DNA of 13,303 bases, from contig DAOWMA010000015.1 of the NCBI GenBank assembly GCA_030643345.1, forward strand, positions 1-13,303, in the 5' to 3' direction. This document shows positions 1-7,313 of this stretch, one piece after another (the stretch's first letter is position 1; the number at the start of each line of letters is the position of its first letter). A model generated the notes under the pieces. The model was not told where the DNA came from. It was given only the letters and a program-made list of their open reading frames with translations, and did no database searches. A program made the translations under genes and the position numbers. Source of the stretch: Spirochaetaceae bacterium (GTDB lineage Bacteria > Spirochaetota > Spirochaetia > B11-G9).

Positions 1-846
1 AACCCTTTTTTGACGGGGATGTTTTTTTCCGGAATTTTCATGAATGCAGGCAATAATAAACCAAGGGGTTTTAATACCGGCATCTTTCATCAACTCTACT
101 GATTTTTCTACATCCTCTTCATAGTAGTTAGGCCCGGAAGTTCCACCCCTTAAAATCAGATGACAGGACCTGTTTCCTTCTGTTCTGACTATACAGGTAT
201 TTCCCTGTTGATCAATTCCTATAAAACTGGAGGGATACATAGCTGTACTTATTGCATTTACTGCTAAAAGAAGATTTCCACCGGTCCCATTCTTAAAACC
301 AACAGGTGTGGACATTCCGCTGGCAAGACTTCTATGGGTTTGACTTTCTGATGTTCTGGCCCCGACAGCAGCCCATGATATAAGATCAGAAATATATTGC
401 GGGATAATAGGATCCAGCATCTCTGATCCTGTAGACAACCCCATTTGAGCTATTTTTAACAGAAATTCTCTGGAAAGATGAAGCCCTTTATGAATATCAT
501 AGGTATCATCCATATCAGGGTCCATTATCAATCCTCTCCAGCCTATTGTAGTCCTTGGTTTTTCAAAATATACACGCATAACAGTAAATATTTCATCGTC
601 TATTTTCTTTGAGAGTTCCTTCAGCTTTTGTGCATATTCCAGACCGGCAACTGTGTCATGAATTGAGCAGGGACCTACTATGGCAAGGAGCCTGTCGTCT
701 TTACGTTCAAGAATATTTGTAATTGTCTTCCTGCTTTCTATTATATAATTATAAACATTACTATCTGCTGTAAATTCTTTTTTCAACTCCCGGGGAGAAA
801 TCAGCGGAGCTATCTGTTTTATATGTAGATCATCAATTGCTTTCAT
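1..846 (-). CDS. aroG: 3-deoxy-7-phosphoheptulonate (DAHP) synthase, class I AroG/AroF type, C-terminus outside window
   Basis: Catalyses condensation of phosphoenolpyruvate with erythrose-4-phosphate, the first step of the cytoplasmic shikimate pathway. The 282 visible residues (family about 350) show the family blocks in order: IVGPCSIHD with the metal-ligand Cys at residue 60, MRVYFEKPRTT (91-100), GLIMDPDMD, GARTSESQTHR (162-172), PVGFKNGTGG (181-190) and ILRGGTSGPNYY (231-242). The ATG at 846 follows AAGGGTG at suitable spacing. It lies 24 nt after the ArsC-like stop and may be co-transcribed. One oddity is the usual (D)xSHxNS metal-binding motif, which here reads ACIHENSGKK around His269: the histidine is kept but the neighbouring Asp and Ser are replaced. 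The remaining metal ligands would lie beyond the window edge. Identity is secure from motif order; the isozyme and feedback specificity cannot be told. Confidence 0.95.
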   Translation of the reverse strand, partial: MKAIDDLHIKQIAPLISPRELKKEFTADSNVYNYIIESRKTITNILERKDDRLLAIVGPCSIHDTVAGLEYAQKLKELSKKIDDEIFTVMRVYFEKPRTTIGWRGLIMDPDMDDTYDIHKGLHLSREFLLKIAQMGLSTGSEMLDPIIPQYISDLISWAAVGARTSESQTHRSLASGMSTPVGFKNGTGGNLLLAVNAISTAMYPSSFIGIDQQGNTCIVRTEGNRSCHLILRGGTSGPNYYEEDVEKSVELMKDAGIKTPWFIIACIHENSGKKHPRQKRV

Positions 847-870
847 AAATTTCACCCTTATTGTATACTT

Positions 871-1206
871 TTACTCTAACCATTGCTTCCAGATTTCAAT
901 TGCATAACCAACTGCAACTTCCTTCCCATTCCTCACTACAGGAGTTTTCATAAGATTATTATCCTCAAGGATCTCTTCTACAGGATCATATTCCATATAG
1001 GCAAATCCGCGTTTTTTATATGCTGCACTATTTATATCAATTAAATCATCAACACTCACACGATTCAAAATATTTGAAAGCTCCCCTTCTGCAATTTTCC
1101 TTTCATTAAGATCCATAAAGTGGAATTTTATATTTCTTTCCTTAAAAAACCTGATAGCCTTTTTAGTATTGTTGCTCTTCTTTGTTCCGATTATCTGGAT
1201 ATTCAT
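871..1206 (-). CDS. ArsC/Spx-like thioredoxin-fold protein lacking the catalytic cysteine
   Basis: A 111-residue protein with the layout of the ArsC/Spx/YffB family: an N-terminal beta strand and loop (IIGTKKSNNTKKA, residues 5-17), a following helix and strand (FHFMDLNE), and the C-terminal cis-Pro region MKTPVVRNGKEVAVGY (about 86-101). In family members the loop after the first strand carries the nucleophilic Cys (GTKKCxxTRKA). Here that position is Ser11 and the whole protein has no cysteine, so arsenate reductase or disulfide chemistry is not expected. It might instead act as a binding or regulatory protein, as some Spx-like proteins do; this is inference. AGGAG precedes the ATG by 8 nt. 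The gene starts 18 nt after the small FHA gene and ends 24 nt before the DAHP synthase gene, which suggests co-transcription with both. Confidence 0.8.
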   Translation of the reverse strand: MNIQIIGTKKSNNTKKAIRFFKERNIKFHFMDLNERKIAEGELSNILNRVSVDDLIDINSAAYKKRGFAYMEYDPVEEILEDNNLMKTPVVRNGKEVAVGYAIEIWKQWLE

Positions 1207-1224
1207 TTAAACTCTCCTGAAATT

Positions 1225-1563
1225 CTACTGCAGCTGTATAATATTCTTCCCGATTATAATGGAATCTGCTTTTTTAAGCTTAATGTATTGTCCGACAGGA
1301 ACTTTCTGTTTATTCACAAAAGTCCCATTTTTACTATTTAAATCCTTAATAAAATATGAATCCTTTATTTTTTGAATAAATGCATGCTTACGAGAAACCA
1401 GAGCATCATTAAATACAACATCACAGGTTTTGGCACGTCCAATTGTTATCTTGCTGATAAGAGCAATTTTTTTTCCTTTAAATACAAGAAAATGCTGCTC
1501 CGGCTTCTTGATTTTATCCAGTCTCTTTCCTACATTGCTTGACACTATAACTGTTTCATCCAT
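1225..1563 (-). CDS. Small soluble FHA-domain protein (GarA/OdhI-like layout)
   Basis: A 112-residue protein that is almost entirely one forkhead-associated domain, a phosphothreonine-peptide reader. The diagnostic residues are present: IGRAKTCDVVF with Gly42-Arg43, VSRKHA with Ser57, Arg58 and His60, and DLNSKNGTFVN (74-84) with Asn79-Gly80. A short N-terminal tail, MDETVIVSSNVG, contains Thr4 in an acidic setting. In actinobacterial GarA/OdhI the N-terminal tail is phosphorylated by PknB-type kinases and bound by the protein's own FHA domain; applying that here is inference. No signal peptide or membrane segment is seen, so it is probably cytoplasmic. The ribosome binding site is weak (AAAAAGG about 10 nt upstream of the ATG). 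It is the most downstream of three FHA-type genes following the kinase gene at 3992-5608, a natural candidate writer. Confidence 0.9.
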   Translation of the reverse strand: MDETVIVSSNVGKRLDKIKKPEQHFLVFKGKKIALISKITIGRAKTCDVVFNDALVSRKHAFIQKIKDSYFIKDLNSKNGTFVNKQKVPVGQYIKLKKADSIIIGKNIIQLQ

Positions 1564-1597
1564 GCCTAATCTGCCTTTTTCCCATTTTGAATATTGT

Positions 1598-1603
1598 ATT
1601 ATA
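1598..1603 (-). promoter_or_regulatory. Candidate -10 box upstream of the small FHA gene
   Basis: On the minus strand this is a perfect TATAAT, about 35 nt upstream of the FHA start codon. No convincing -35 hexamer lies 16-18 nt further upstream (TTCTAT at best). It sits just after the hairpin at 1629-1667, a layout that would let the FHA, ArsC-like and DAHP synthase genes be transcribed apart from the kinase genes. This is a motif match only. Confidence 0.35.
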
Positions 1604-1628
1604 AATGCACTGTCCCAAAAATAGAAGC

Positions 1629-1667
1629 GATTAGCACCGGAAAAAGTAGTTTTCTATGGTGCTAATC
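1629..1667 (-). terminator. Hairpin over the VWA gene stop codon, possible terminator or attenuator
   Basis: A perfect 10-bp inverted repeat (GATTAGCACC ... GGTGCTAATC) has arms at 1629-1638 and 1658-1667. Between them a further GAAAA/TTTTC pairing leaves a loop of about five bases. The TAG stop of the VWA gene lies inside one arm. Read on the minus strand the stem is followed by GCTTCTATTTTTGGG; the T-run is displaced by six bases, so this is weaker than a textbook intrinsic terminator. It could reduce rather than stop readthrough into the FHA gene. Confidence 0.45.
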
Positions 1668-3050
1668 TTTAGGTGCATCAAAAACAATTGTTGCCCCCTC
1701 TATATTAATTACATCCCCGGGCTTTAGTTTTCGCTTTTTAGTCATTCTGTTATTAACCCGGACATCTTCATCTGAAACCAGTGTAAACGTACCTGCTTTT
1801 TCATCCTGCACAATAGTTGCATGGGATTCCTTCAGGCTGGGAATTCCTGCTACAGTAAAATCTGCCTTGGCAGATCCTCCAATAACCGTCATTTGAGATG
1901 TCAGAGCAATTGTTCTCTGAGCGGGTTTACCTGCACCCAGAGGCAGCATAGATAACTCCGCCTGGTTTGCCGGTTTTTCAAAGCGTATCAACATTAAAAT
2001 AACCCATATTACAAAAGAGAGCAATAATATCATCAGTGACAGAAAGAGATAGTCTTTTTCCGGGGTCCCCATAAGCGGCCTGGCATAATAGCTTTTTGTA
2101 TCATCGGAACCTTCATATTCGGCACTTATTTCAGGTGATCCAAGAAAAACAAGGGGTGCTCTGATAGTAACCCTGTATTCTTTTTCTATCCGGTTTTTAA
2201 TCCGGTCATAAACACCTGACAATTCTTCATCTGTAATTGCTTCATACATCGTCCCGCCGGATTCGATACTGATTGATGCCAAAGATTTATCTTTCTCAGT
2301 TGAAAAATTAATACCGTAGAGGGTTATTCCTTCCCGTTTTAACGGTCCCAGGCCATTGTCTGGAGAATAAAGAGTTTCTCCAAAATCGGGATGAAGCTTT
2401 CCGGACATAGTGAAGTAAGGGTAGTTTTCTCCATCTGACAGGAGAACTATTGCTTTTCTCCCGCGATATCGCGCCATATCCCAGGCAGCCTGACTAATGG
2501 AGTAATAAAGTTCGGTATATGCATTCTCACTGTCAGGTTTCTCTATCCGTTCAAGGGCCTCTTCTATAACTGTTATATCACTGCCGGGTTCAACAAGTAA
2601 CATATATTTTGTATTAAAAACAGCCAGACCAACTCTTGTATTCTGTTCATCCAGACTGCCAAGAAACTCTTTAACAGCTCTTTTTGCATGGTCCATTCGA
2701 TTCCCGGCTATTCCATCTCCAACCGGTTCATACATACTGCCCGAATTATCCAAAACTAAAAGGAATGCAGTCTCCCCTTCTGATAAATTATTTCTTTGAA
2801 TGTCCAGAATTTCTACAGTATTCATTCCTTCTTCTGTCTCATGTTCCATCCTGATTAAATTAGTCCTGACATCTTCCAAAGGTTTTCCCTGATTGTCAGT
2901 AATACTCAGATAACAGTCAATCCTTGAAGATGTAAGAAGTTCTGATGAATCCAGCTGGGTAATAGTAATATTTTGAGCTGAAATAATAGCCGGCAGAACC
3001 ATAAGTCCCAAAACTGCAGCATTAATTAATAGTTTGTTTTTCATTTTCAA
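1662..3050 (-). CDS. VWA-domain membrane protein with C-terminal FHA-like domain
   Basis: A 462-residue protein with four parts. Residues 1-26 look like a signal peptide ending near SAQ. Residues about 95-290 form a von Willebrand factor A domain with the MIDAS motif DNSGS (101-105), a candidate metal-ligand Thr at 179 and LLSDGE with Asp206. A hydrophobic segment at about 334-357 is transmembrane. Residues about 375-460 form an FHA-like domain (TVIGGSAKADF, SLKESHATI, VRVNNRMT). If the signal peptide is cleaved, the VWA domain faces the periplasm or exterior and the FHA-like domain the cytoplasm, a way to link outside contacts to kinase signalling. The canonical FHA Arg is replaced (GGSAK), so phosphothreonine binding is uncertain. 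GGGAGG sits 7 nt before the ATG. The gene begins 25 nt after the membrane FHA gene. Confidence 0.88.
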   Translation of the reverse strand: MKMKNKLLINAAVLGLMVLPAIISAQNITITQLDSSELLTSSRIDCYLSITDNQGKPLEDVRTNLIRMEHETEEGMNTVEILDIQRNNLSEGETAFLLVLDNSGSMYEPVGDGIAGNRMDHAKRAVKEFLGSLDEQNTRVGLAVFNTKYMLLVEPGSDITVIEEALERIEKPDSENAYTELYYSISQAAWDMARYRGRKAIVLLSDGENYPYFTMSGKLHPDFGETLYSPDNGLGPLKREGITLYGINFSTEKDKSLASISIESGGTMYEAITDEELSGVYDRIKNRIEKEYRVTIRAPLVFLGSPEISAEYEGSDDTKSYYARPLMGTPEKDYLFLSLMILLLSFVIWVILMLIRFEKPANQAELSMLPLGAGKPAQRTIALTSQMTVIGGSAKADFTVAGIPSLKESHATIVQDEKAGTFTLVSDEDVRVNNRMTKKRKLKPGDVINIEGATIVFDAPKD

Positions 3051-3075
3051 TCCTCCCTTACGACTCCTGTCAAAC

Positions 3076-3960
3076 TTATTTCGGTAGATAAAAAAGTTTG
3101 GCGTCTCCTATCTGGATAACATCTTCATATTTTAATTCCTGGTCCCCTGCCGGTTGATCGTTTACAAGAACAGTACCTTTATTATTTTTAATAGCAACTC
3201 TATCCCGATTAGCAGTTAAAACTGCATGGTCCTTTACAACTCCAATATAATTCCCAAGAGATATATCTGAGCCCATGGATGAACCGATTTTTGTTTTCCT
3301 TGTAATAAGAAGATACTCTTTCCCACGTAAGGCCCCTGTCAGAATTCTGATAATCCCATAAGCCCGGGAATACTCAAAGATAGTAAAAAAAAGGCCAATC
3401 CCTGTACCAAGAACCACAATACCAATTCCCCTTGCCATATAACTGTTTGTCCATATTCCAGTAAGAAATTCAAGTAATAATCCTCCAAGCAAACCGCCGA
3501 TAAGACCCCCTGAAATACCAATACCGATCCGCTTCCCGGAACCGCGTCTAATACCATCGACAGCACCTATGATCATACCAAGAATGCCCCAACCCAAAGC
3601 TCTGGATAGGGGAACAAGAAATGAATCTGTAAAAGATGATGCAAGGAGCTCAGCATTCCCAATCCAGTACAAAAGCCCCTGTGCCAGAATTACAGCTCCT
3701 ATGCCCCCTGCTACTCCTAAACCTGCTCCTGTAAGACCACCCCGGATTGATCTCTTTATATCTGAAAACATTATTCCCTCTGCACTGCCAAAGAAAAAAC
3801 CGAAGATCAGACCCATTGCAGCCCCGGCAAGACCATTCCAGACAAGGTGGCGACTAATTAAAAAACTGTAGGAAAGAAGAATTTCAATAGCCCCCCAACT
3901 CGCCATGCCCGCTATTAAACCTATCAGTGTCATAAATATCTTTCTGTAAAGTACTGTCAT
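3076..3960 (-). CDS. Polytopic membrane protein with glycine-rich helices and C-terminal FHA-like domain
   Basis: The start at 3960 was chosen because GGGGAGG lies 5 nt upstream; an in-frame ATG at 3984 would place that ribosome site inside the gene. The 294-residue product has about five or six hydrophobic segments (roughly 8-30, 43-60, 76-98, 124-137, 144-167, 179-197) dense in GxxxG-like glycine patterns (GAVDGIRRG, GGLIGGLLGG). Residues about 213-292 form an FHA-like domain: KTKIGSSMGSDISL, VVKDHAVL with His245, LVNDQP and DVIQIGDAKLFYL. The conserved FHA Arg and Ser are missing (GSS, KDH), so ligand binding may differ from canonical pThr recognition. Gene order, 31 nt after the kinase stop, suggests it works with the kinase, perhaps as a membrane scaffold. 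The membrane part is not from a family I recognise. Confidence 0.85.
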   Translation of the reverse strand: MTVLYRKIFMTLIGLIAGMASWGAIEILLSYSFLISRHLVWNGLAGAAMGLIFGFFFGSAEGIMFSDIKRSIRGGLTGAGLGVAGGIGAVILAQGLLYWIGNAELLASSFTDSFLVPLSRALGWGILGMIIGAVDGIRRGSGKRIGIGISGGLIGGLLGGLLLEFLTGIWTNSYMARGIGIVVLGTGIGLFFTIFEYSRAYGIIRILTGALRGKEYLLITRKTKIGSSMGSDISLGNYIGVVKDHAVLTANRDRVAIKNNKGTVLVNDQPAGDQELKYEDVIQIGDAKLFYLPK

Positions 3961-3991
3961 ATAATCCTCCCCTTTTACATGCAAAATCCAG

Positions 3992-5608
3992 CTAGTCCGT
4001 TTCGGTCAGTGGAACAAGACCTGCTTTTATAATAAGTGTATCCTGATTTTCTCTGATCAGAAGAGAAAATATCTTTGTATTATAATCCTTATGGCGGATC
4101 CTGAACTTGTGGACCTCTCCGGTAAAAAGGTCCTCTGACTCTGACAAATCAATCCACATACCCTTATATGAGATAGAAATAGTGGTCCCCGTTTCTATAG
4201 GATTCCCTGTTATAATATTCGTAACTTCAATTCTGGTAGAAAGCAAAGAGGGGGTATCCAGGGAATGGCCGGAAACTATGATTTTACCGGACTTTGTTTG
4301 TGGATCCTGTGTCTGCTGCCTTCTCGATTGAACTACAAAGGAGTGCCATATAAGCTCATTTTCAATTTCTACTTTTGCGCGGTACGCTCCCAGAGGGATG
4401 TAAACAGGAAGAGACCGGAACAGATATGAACCACCGCCTCCATCTTCCCTTACCTTCATAAAAACAACCCTTTTATCAGGAACATTCGGTATAAGGTTAT
4501 CATCATCATAAAAAATATCAGCTTTTATGAATACTTTATACCATGGCTGTGACCCACCGGGAGTCCTGGCCAGAAAAATTACAGATCCGTATTTATCTCC
4601 ATGAAATATTACATTATGATAACCGGTAAGATAGTCAAAAATTCCAATCAGAGATATCGCTATTACGACAACAGCCAGTATCAATACCTTCAGGAACGAA
4701 CCCCGTTTTTTCCTGTATTTAGGTTTCCCCGGTTCTTTCCCTGCCGCCAGATCAGCAACTATGCTTGTAAGCTCTTCTTTGTTATAACCCTTAAGAAAGC
4801 GTTCGAGTAACTCTATAACAGGGACCAGACTTGTATAGCGCCATTCTGTTTTAGGTTTCATTGATTTTCTGATTAAACGGAGGAGAACAGGATGAATACC
4901 GGGATTGAATTTTCGTGGATTGGGATATTTCCCTTTCTGGATATTGGACATAAGTTCAGAGCTGAATCCTCCGGGAAAAGGTTTCTTACCTGTCATCATC
5001 TCGTATGCGAGGACACCGAGAGAATAGATATCAGCTCGTCTGTCAACATTTTTCGTATTCTGAAACTGTTCCGGCGCCATATAACTTGGAGTTCCAAGAG
5101 TCATCCCTTCCCTGGTTAAACCTTCATCAGCGTCTTCATCGGAAACAGCAATACCAAAATCAACAAGTTTAATCTCCCCTGCCTTTGAGAGAAGGAGATT
5201 AGCAGGCTTTATATCCCGGTGAACAACCTTCTTTTCATGCGCATAATGGAGAGCTATGGCAGTATGATAAAGGATATAAGCAGCTGTTCCATTATCCAGA
5301 TAACGTTCGCACTTAATAACATCTTCGAGTGACGCTCCATCTACAAACTCAAGGACTATGTAATAGGATGATCCTAATTTAAAATGATCATACATGTTTA
5401 CAACACCATCATGACGAAAATCCATCAAAATACGTGCTTCCCTTTTAAAACGCTCGTTAATATCCTTTCTGCCCCTGAGGGTCAGTTTCTTTATTATTAC
5501 AGGTCGATGCAGGGTTGGATGAATTGCCTTATAGACTGCACCCATTCCCCCCCTGGCTATCAAAGCCTCAACTTTATACTTACCTATACTCTCCGGTAAT
5601 TTTGCCAC
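3992..5608 (-). CDS. Membrane-anchored Ser/Thr protein kinase (PknB/Hanks type)
   Basis: A 538-residue protein. The kinase domain (about 10-270) has all key elements: glycine loop ARGGMGAVYK (18-27), VIIK with Lys40, Glu57 in helix C, HRDIKPANLL with catalytic Asp132, Lys134 and Asn137, DFG (150-152), activation loop with GMTLGTPSYMAPEQ (APE 178-180), and DIYSLGVLAYEMMTGKKPF. It should therefore be active. A Lys/Arg-rich juxtamembrane stretch precedes one transmembrane segment (about 305-325), followed by about 210 periplasmic or exterior residues with no PASTA repeats that I can see. The start is GTG at 5608, read directly as GTGGCAAAATTACC; the ribosome site GGGGG lies inside the last codons of the phosphatase gene, whose stop is only 3 nt away, which points to translational coupling. 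It probably phosphorylates proteins encoded by the adjacent FHA genes; this is inference. Confidence 0.95.
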   Translation of the reverse strand: MAKLPESIGKYKVEALIARGGMGAVYKAIHPTLHRPVIIKKLTLRGRKDINERFKREARILMDFRHDGVVNMYDHFKLGSSYYIVLEFVDGASLEDVIKCERYLDNGTAAYILYHTAIALHYAHEKKVVHRDIKPANLLLSKAGEIKLVDFGIAVSDEDADEGLTREGMTLGTPSYMAPEQFQNTKNVDRRADIYSLGVLAYEMMTGKKPFPGGFSSELMSNIQKGKYPNPRKFNPGIHPVLLRLIRKSMKPKTEWRYTSLVPVIELLERFLKGYNKEELTSIVADLAAGKEPGKPKYRKKRGSFLKVLILAVVVIAISLIGIFDYLTGYHNVIFHGDKYGSVIFLARTPGGSQPWYKVFIKADIFYDDDNLIPNVPDKRVVFMKVREDGGGGSYLFRSLPVYIPLGAYRAKVEIENELIWHSFVVQSRRQQTQDPQTKSGKIIVSGHSLDTPSLLSTRIEVTNIITGNPIETGTTISISYKGMWIDLSESEDLFTGEVHKFRIRHKDYNTKIFSLLIRENQDTLIIKAGLVPLTETD

Positions 5609-5611
5609 CCC

Positions 5612-6619
5612 TTAAACCCCCTTTTCCGGCAGAATCAAAATATCTCTCATCGTGGAAAAATCTGACATATCCCGAATATAAACCGCTATATATTTGTCCG
5701 GATTATGAATCTGAAGATATTTACCTCCAGCCCTGGTATTAAAACAACCGGCTACCGGTCTATGCCCTCCAAAAATTCTAGCCTGTTGATCACCAGGAAA
5801 GTATTCATCCAGGTACCTGTCAACACTATCTATTTCCGCCTCTCCATTTGCAGTCCAGGTCAGATCGAATACTATCTCCCGATGAATCATTGCTTCTATA
5901 AGTTCATGCTTACTGTGATGCCTTCTAGGCTCGGCGTGAGTTACGCAGAACCTGTTTCCTACTGCAAATACAGGAAGTTTTTTCTCAAATTCGTAGTATT
6001 TATCAAAAGTCTCTTCTCCCATGAATTTACGAAACCAATCTGTTACCATGGCCCCTTCATAAACAAATTTCCTGAAAGATCTATTGTCCAGTGAATTCTC
6101 ATTCGCAATATTTTCATGATTGCCCTTTAAAAAATGGAAATACCCCGGGAAGGAGCTTTTAAGTTCCATAACAATCATCATAACCCCCAGACTTTCACTC
6201 ATCTCCTTATCCATAGCCTTGTGTTTTCTATAATCTCCTAAGAATTCTTCCAGGGCTGTCAGCCAGCGTTGAATTCCCCTTGCCTCTGCATGGAAACCGT
6301 CTCCTACACAGACCACCTGCAGCTCACCTGCAGAAAGCCCCTGATAGACTGTATGAGTATTCCCGGGGGGAATCCAGTCAAGGAGAGCTTCAAGATATCC
6401 GACACGGGCATGGAGATCAGGTACTACTATTGTGGGTAGAGATCTTAAAAGAACCAGACCTCCAGGCTGACCATCACTTCCGGCAGGACGTATATCTCCG
6501 GCTTCATTATTCAGTGCATAAAAAGCCCGTTCCAGAGATTCGTTAAGGTCCCTGGAAACGGTCACTTTTTTTCGCATCGATATTGCCTTTATCCTGTAAT
6601 AGGGGCTGCTTACAAACAT
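5612..6619 (-). CDS. PPP-like metallophosphatase, probable partner of the kinase
   Basis: A 335-residue protein with metallophosphoesterase motifs in order: VVPDLHARVG (65-74, variant of GDxHG), VCVGDGFHAEARG (103-115, variant of GDxxDRG), FLKGNHENI (163-171, canonical GNHE), VTHAEPR with His228, and IFGGHRPVAG with His286. These are the metal-binding histidines, aspartates and Asn expected for a di-metal phosphatase. The first two motifs are non-standard, so this is a divergent branch, and the substrate (phosphoprotein or small molecule) is not shown. Its position 3 nt before a Ser/Thr kinase gene favours phosphoprotein. The start is uncertain: ATG 6619 lies 1 nt after the upstream gene's stop, fitting translational coupling, but ATG 6577 (MRKKVTV) has a better ribosome site (AAAGG at 8 nt) and would give 321 residues. 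Confidence 0.85.
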   Translation of the reverse strand: MFVSSPYYRIKAISMRKKVTVSRDLNESLERAFYALNNEAGDIRPAGSDGQPGGLVLLRSLPTIVVPDLHARVGYLEALLDWIPPGNTHTVYQGLSAGELQVVCVGDGFHAEARGIQRWLTALEEFLGDYRKHKAMDKEMSESLGVMMIVMELKSSFPGYFHFLKGNHENIANENSLDNRSFRKFVYEGAMVTDWFRKFMGEETFDKYYEFEKKLPVFAVGNRFCVTHAEPRRHHSKHELIEAMIHREIVFDLTWTANGEAEIDSVDRYLDEYFPGDQQARIFGGHRPVAGCFNTRAGGKYLQIHNPDKYIAVYIRDMSDFSTMRDILILPEKGV

Positions 6620-6620
6620 C

Positions 6621-7151
6621 TTATTCTATTATCAATGTCTTGTTGACTTCGACAAAATCATCCATCAAAATTTGCGTTACATCTGAAAGAAGTTCTTCTT
6701 CCTCTTCCAGGGGCATTTCTTCCCTGACTACAGCAATTTTATAAACCGGTGAACTCTTCTTGATAGGCCCGACTAAAAATTCAACCGGACCACCTACAGA
6801 AATATCAGAACTAATAACAGAACCTTCCTTTTCAGCAGTTTCAGGAACATCAGTTCTAAGGCCGACACTTGCATATTCAACTTTTCGTCCATCTTCACCT
6901 ATTGGTCCAATTGTCAGAAGTGATCCTGAATATGTCATTAACAGTCCGCCTCTGGGCTCTTCCACAGAAAAATCTTCTACCTCTTCCAGATTCCTCTCAC
7001 TTATCTGGGACATAAAGCTCTCTTCCTTCTCCAGCCACCCCTTAGCCAGGAGTTCCAGAGCATCTTCCCCCTCAGGTAGATTGACTGAACCGACTAGCTG
7101 TTTTAGATGGTTCTGGACCTCTTCTGATACTTTCGCAAAATATTCATCCAT
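6621..7151 (-). CDS. Conserved protein of unknown function, paralogue of the HU-fusion protein at 7314-8168
   Basis: A 176-residue acidic protein with no signal peptide or membrane segment; I do not recognise a named family. A helical N-terminus (about 1-55) is followed by a conserved core at 66-141: PRGGLLMTYSGSLLTIGP, VEYASVGLRTDVPE, and VGGPVEFLVGPIKKSSPVYKI. The same blocks occur in the same order in the divergent product at 7314-8168, so the two are paralogues sharing an undescribed domain. This copy ends with an acidic Glu-rich stretch (145-153) and a short tail in place of a DNA-binding domain. A strong GGAGGT lies 7 nt before the ATG. As first gene of the kinase run it may supply a cytoplasmic regulator or kinase substrate; this is inference from position only. 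Confidence 0.8.
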   Translation of the reverse strand: MDEYFAKVSEEVQNHLKQLVGSVNLPEGEDALELLAKGWLEKEESFMSQISERNLEEVEDFSVEEPRGGLLMTYSGSLLTIGPIGEDGRKVEYASVGLRTDVPETAEKEGSVISSDISVGGPVEFLVGPIKKSSPVYKIAVVREEMPLEEEEELLSDVTQILMDDFVEVNKTLIIE

Positions 7152-7313
7152 CTTTTATACCTCCAATGGTAATTTATAATATCTATTGGGAATATAATGC
7201 ACTTTTCCATAAAAAACCATTTTTTTCGGTTTTTTTTGAAAATATTTGTGATATACTAATAATATGCAAATTATTCAGGGCTGTAAAGCACCTGATAACA
7301 GGGGGGCATAACC
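7152..7313. promoter_or_regulatory. Shared divergent upstream region of the paralogous pair
   Basis: This 162-bp, very AT-rich gap separates two divergently transcribed paralogues and must carry promoters in both directions. On the minus side a TATTAT lies close upstream of the GGAGGT ribosome site. On the plus side a TATACT (in GATATACTAAT, about 7250) lies upstream of the AGGGGGG ribosome site of the 7314 gene. No good -35 partner was found at 16-18 nt for either, and a T-rich stretch lies between them. Because one product carries an HU-like domain, autoregulation here is plausible but not shown. Confidence 0.4.

Noticed and set aside
3961..3984. Upstream ATG at 3984 as the start of the membrane FHA-like protein
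   Set aside because: The strong GGGGAGG would then lie inside the coding region; ATG 3960 sits at the correct distance from it.
5612..6619. Calling the phosphatase a bis-tetraphosphatase (ApaH-like)
   Set aside because: GNHE fits both groups, but the first two motifs are non-standard and the kinase neighbour favours a phosphoprotein role; only the superfamily is supported.
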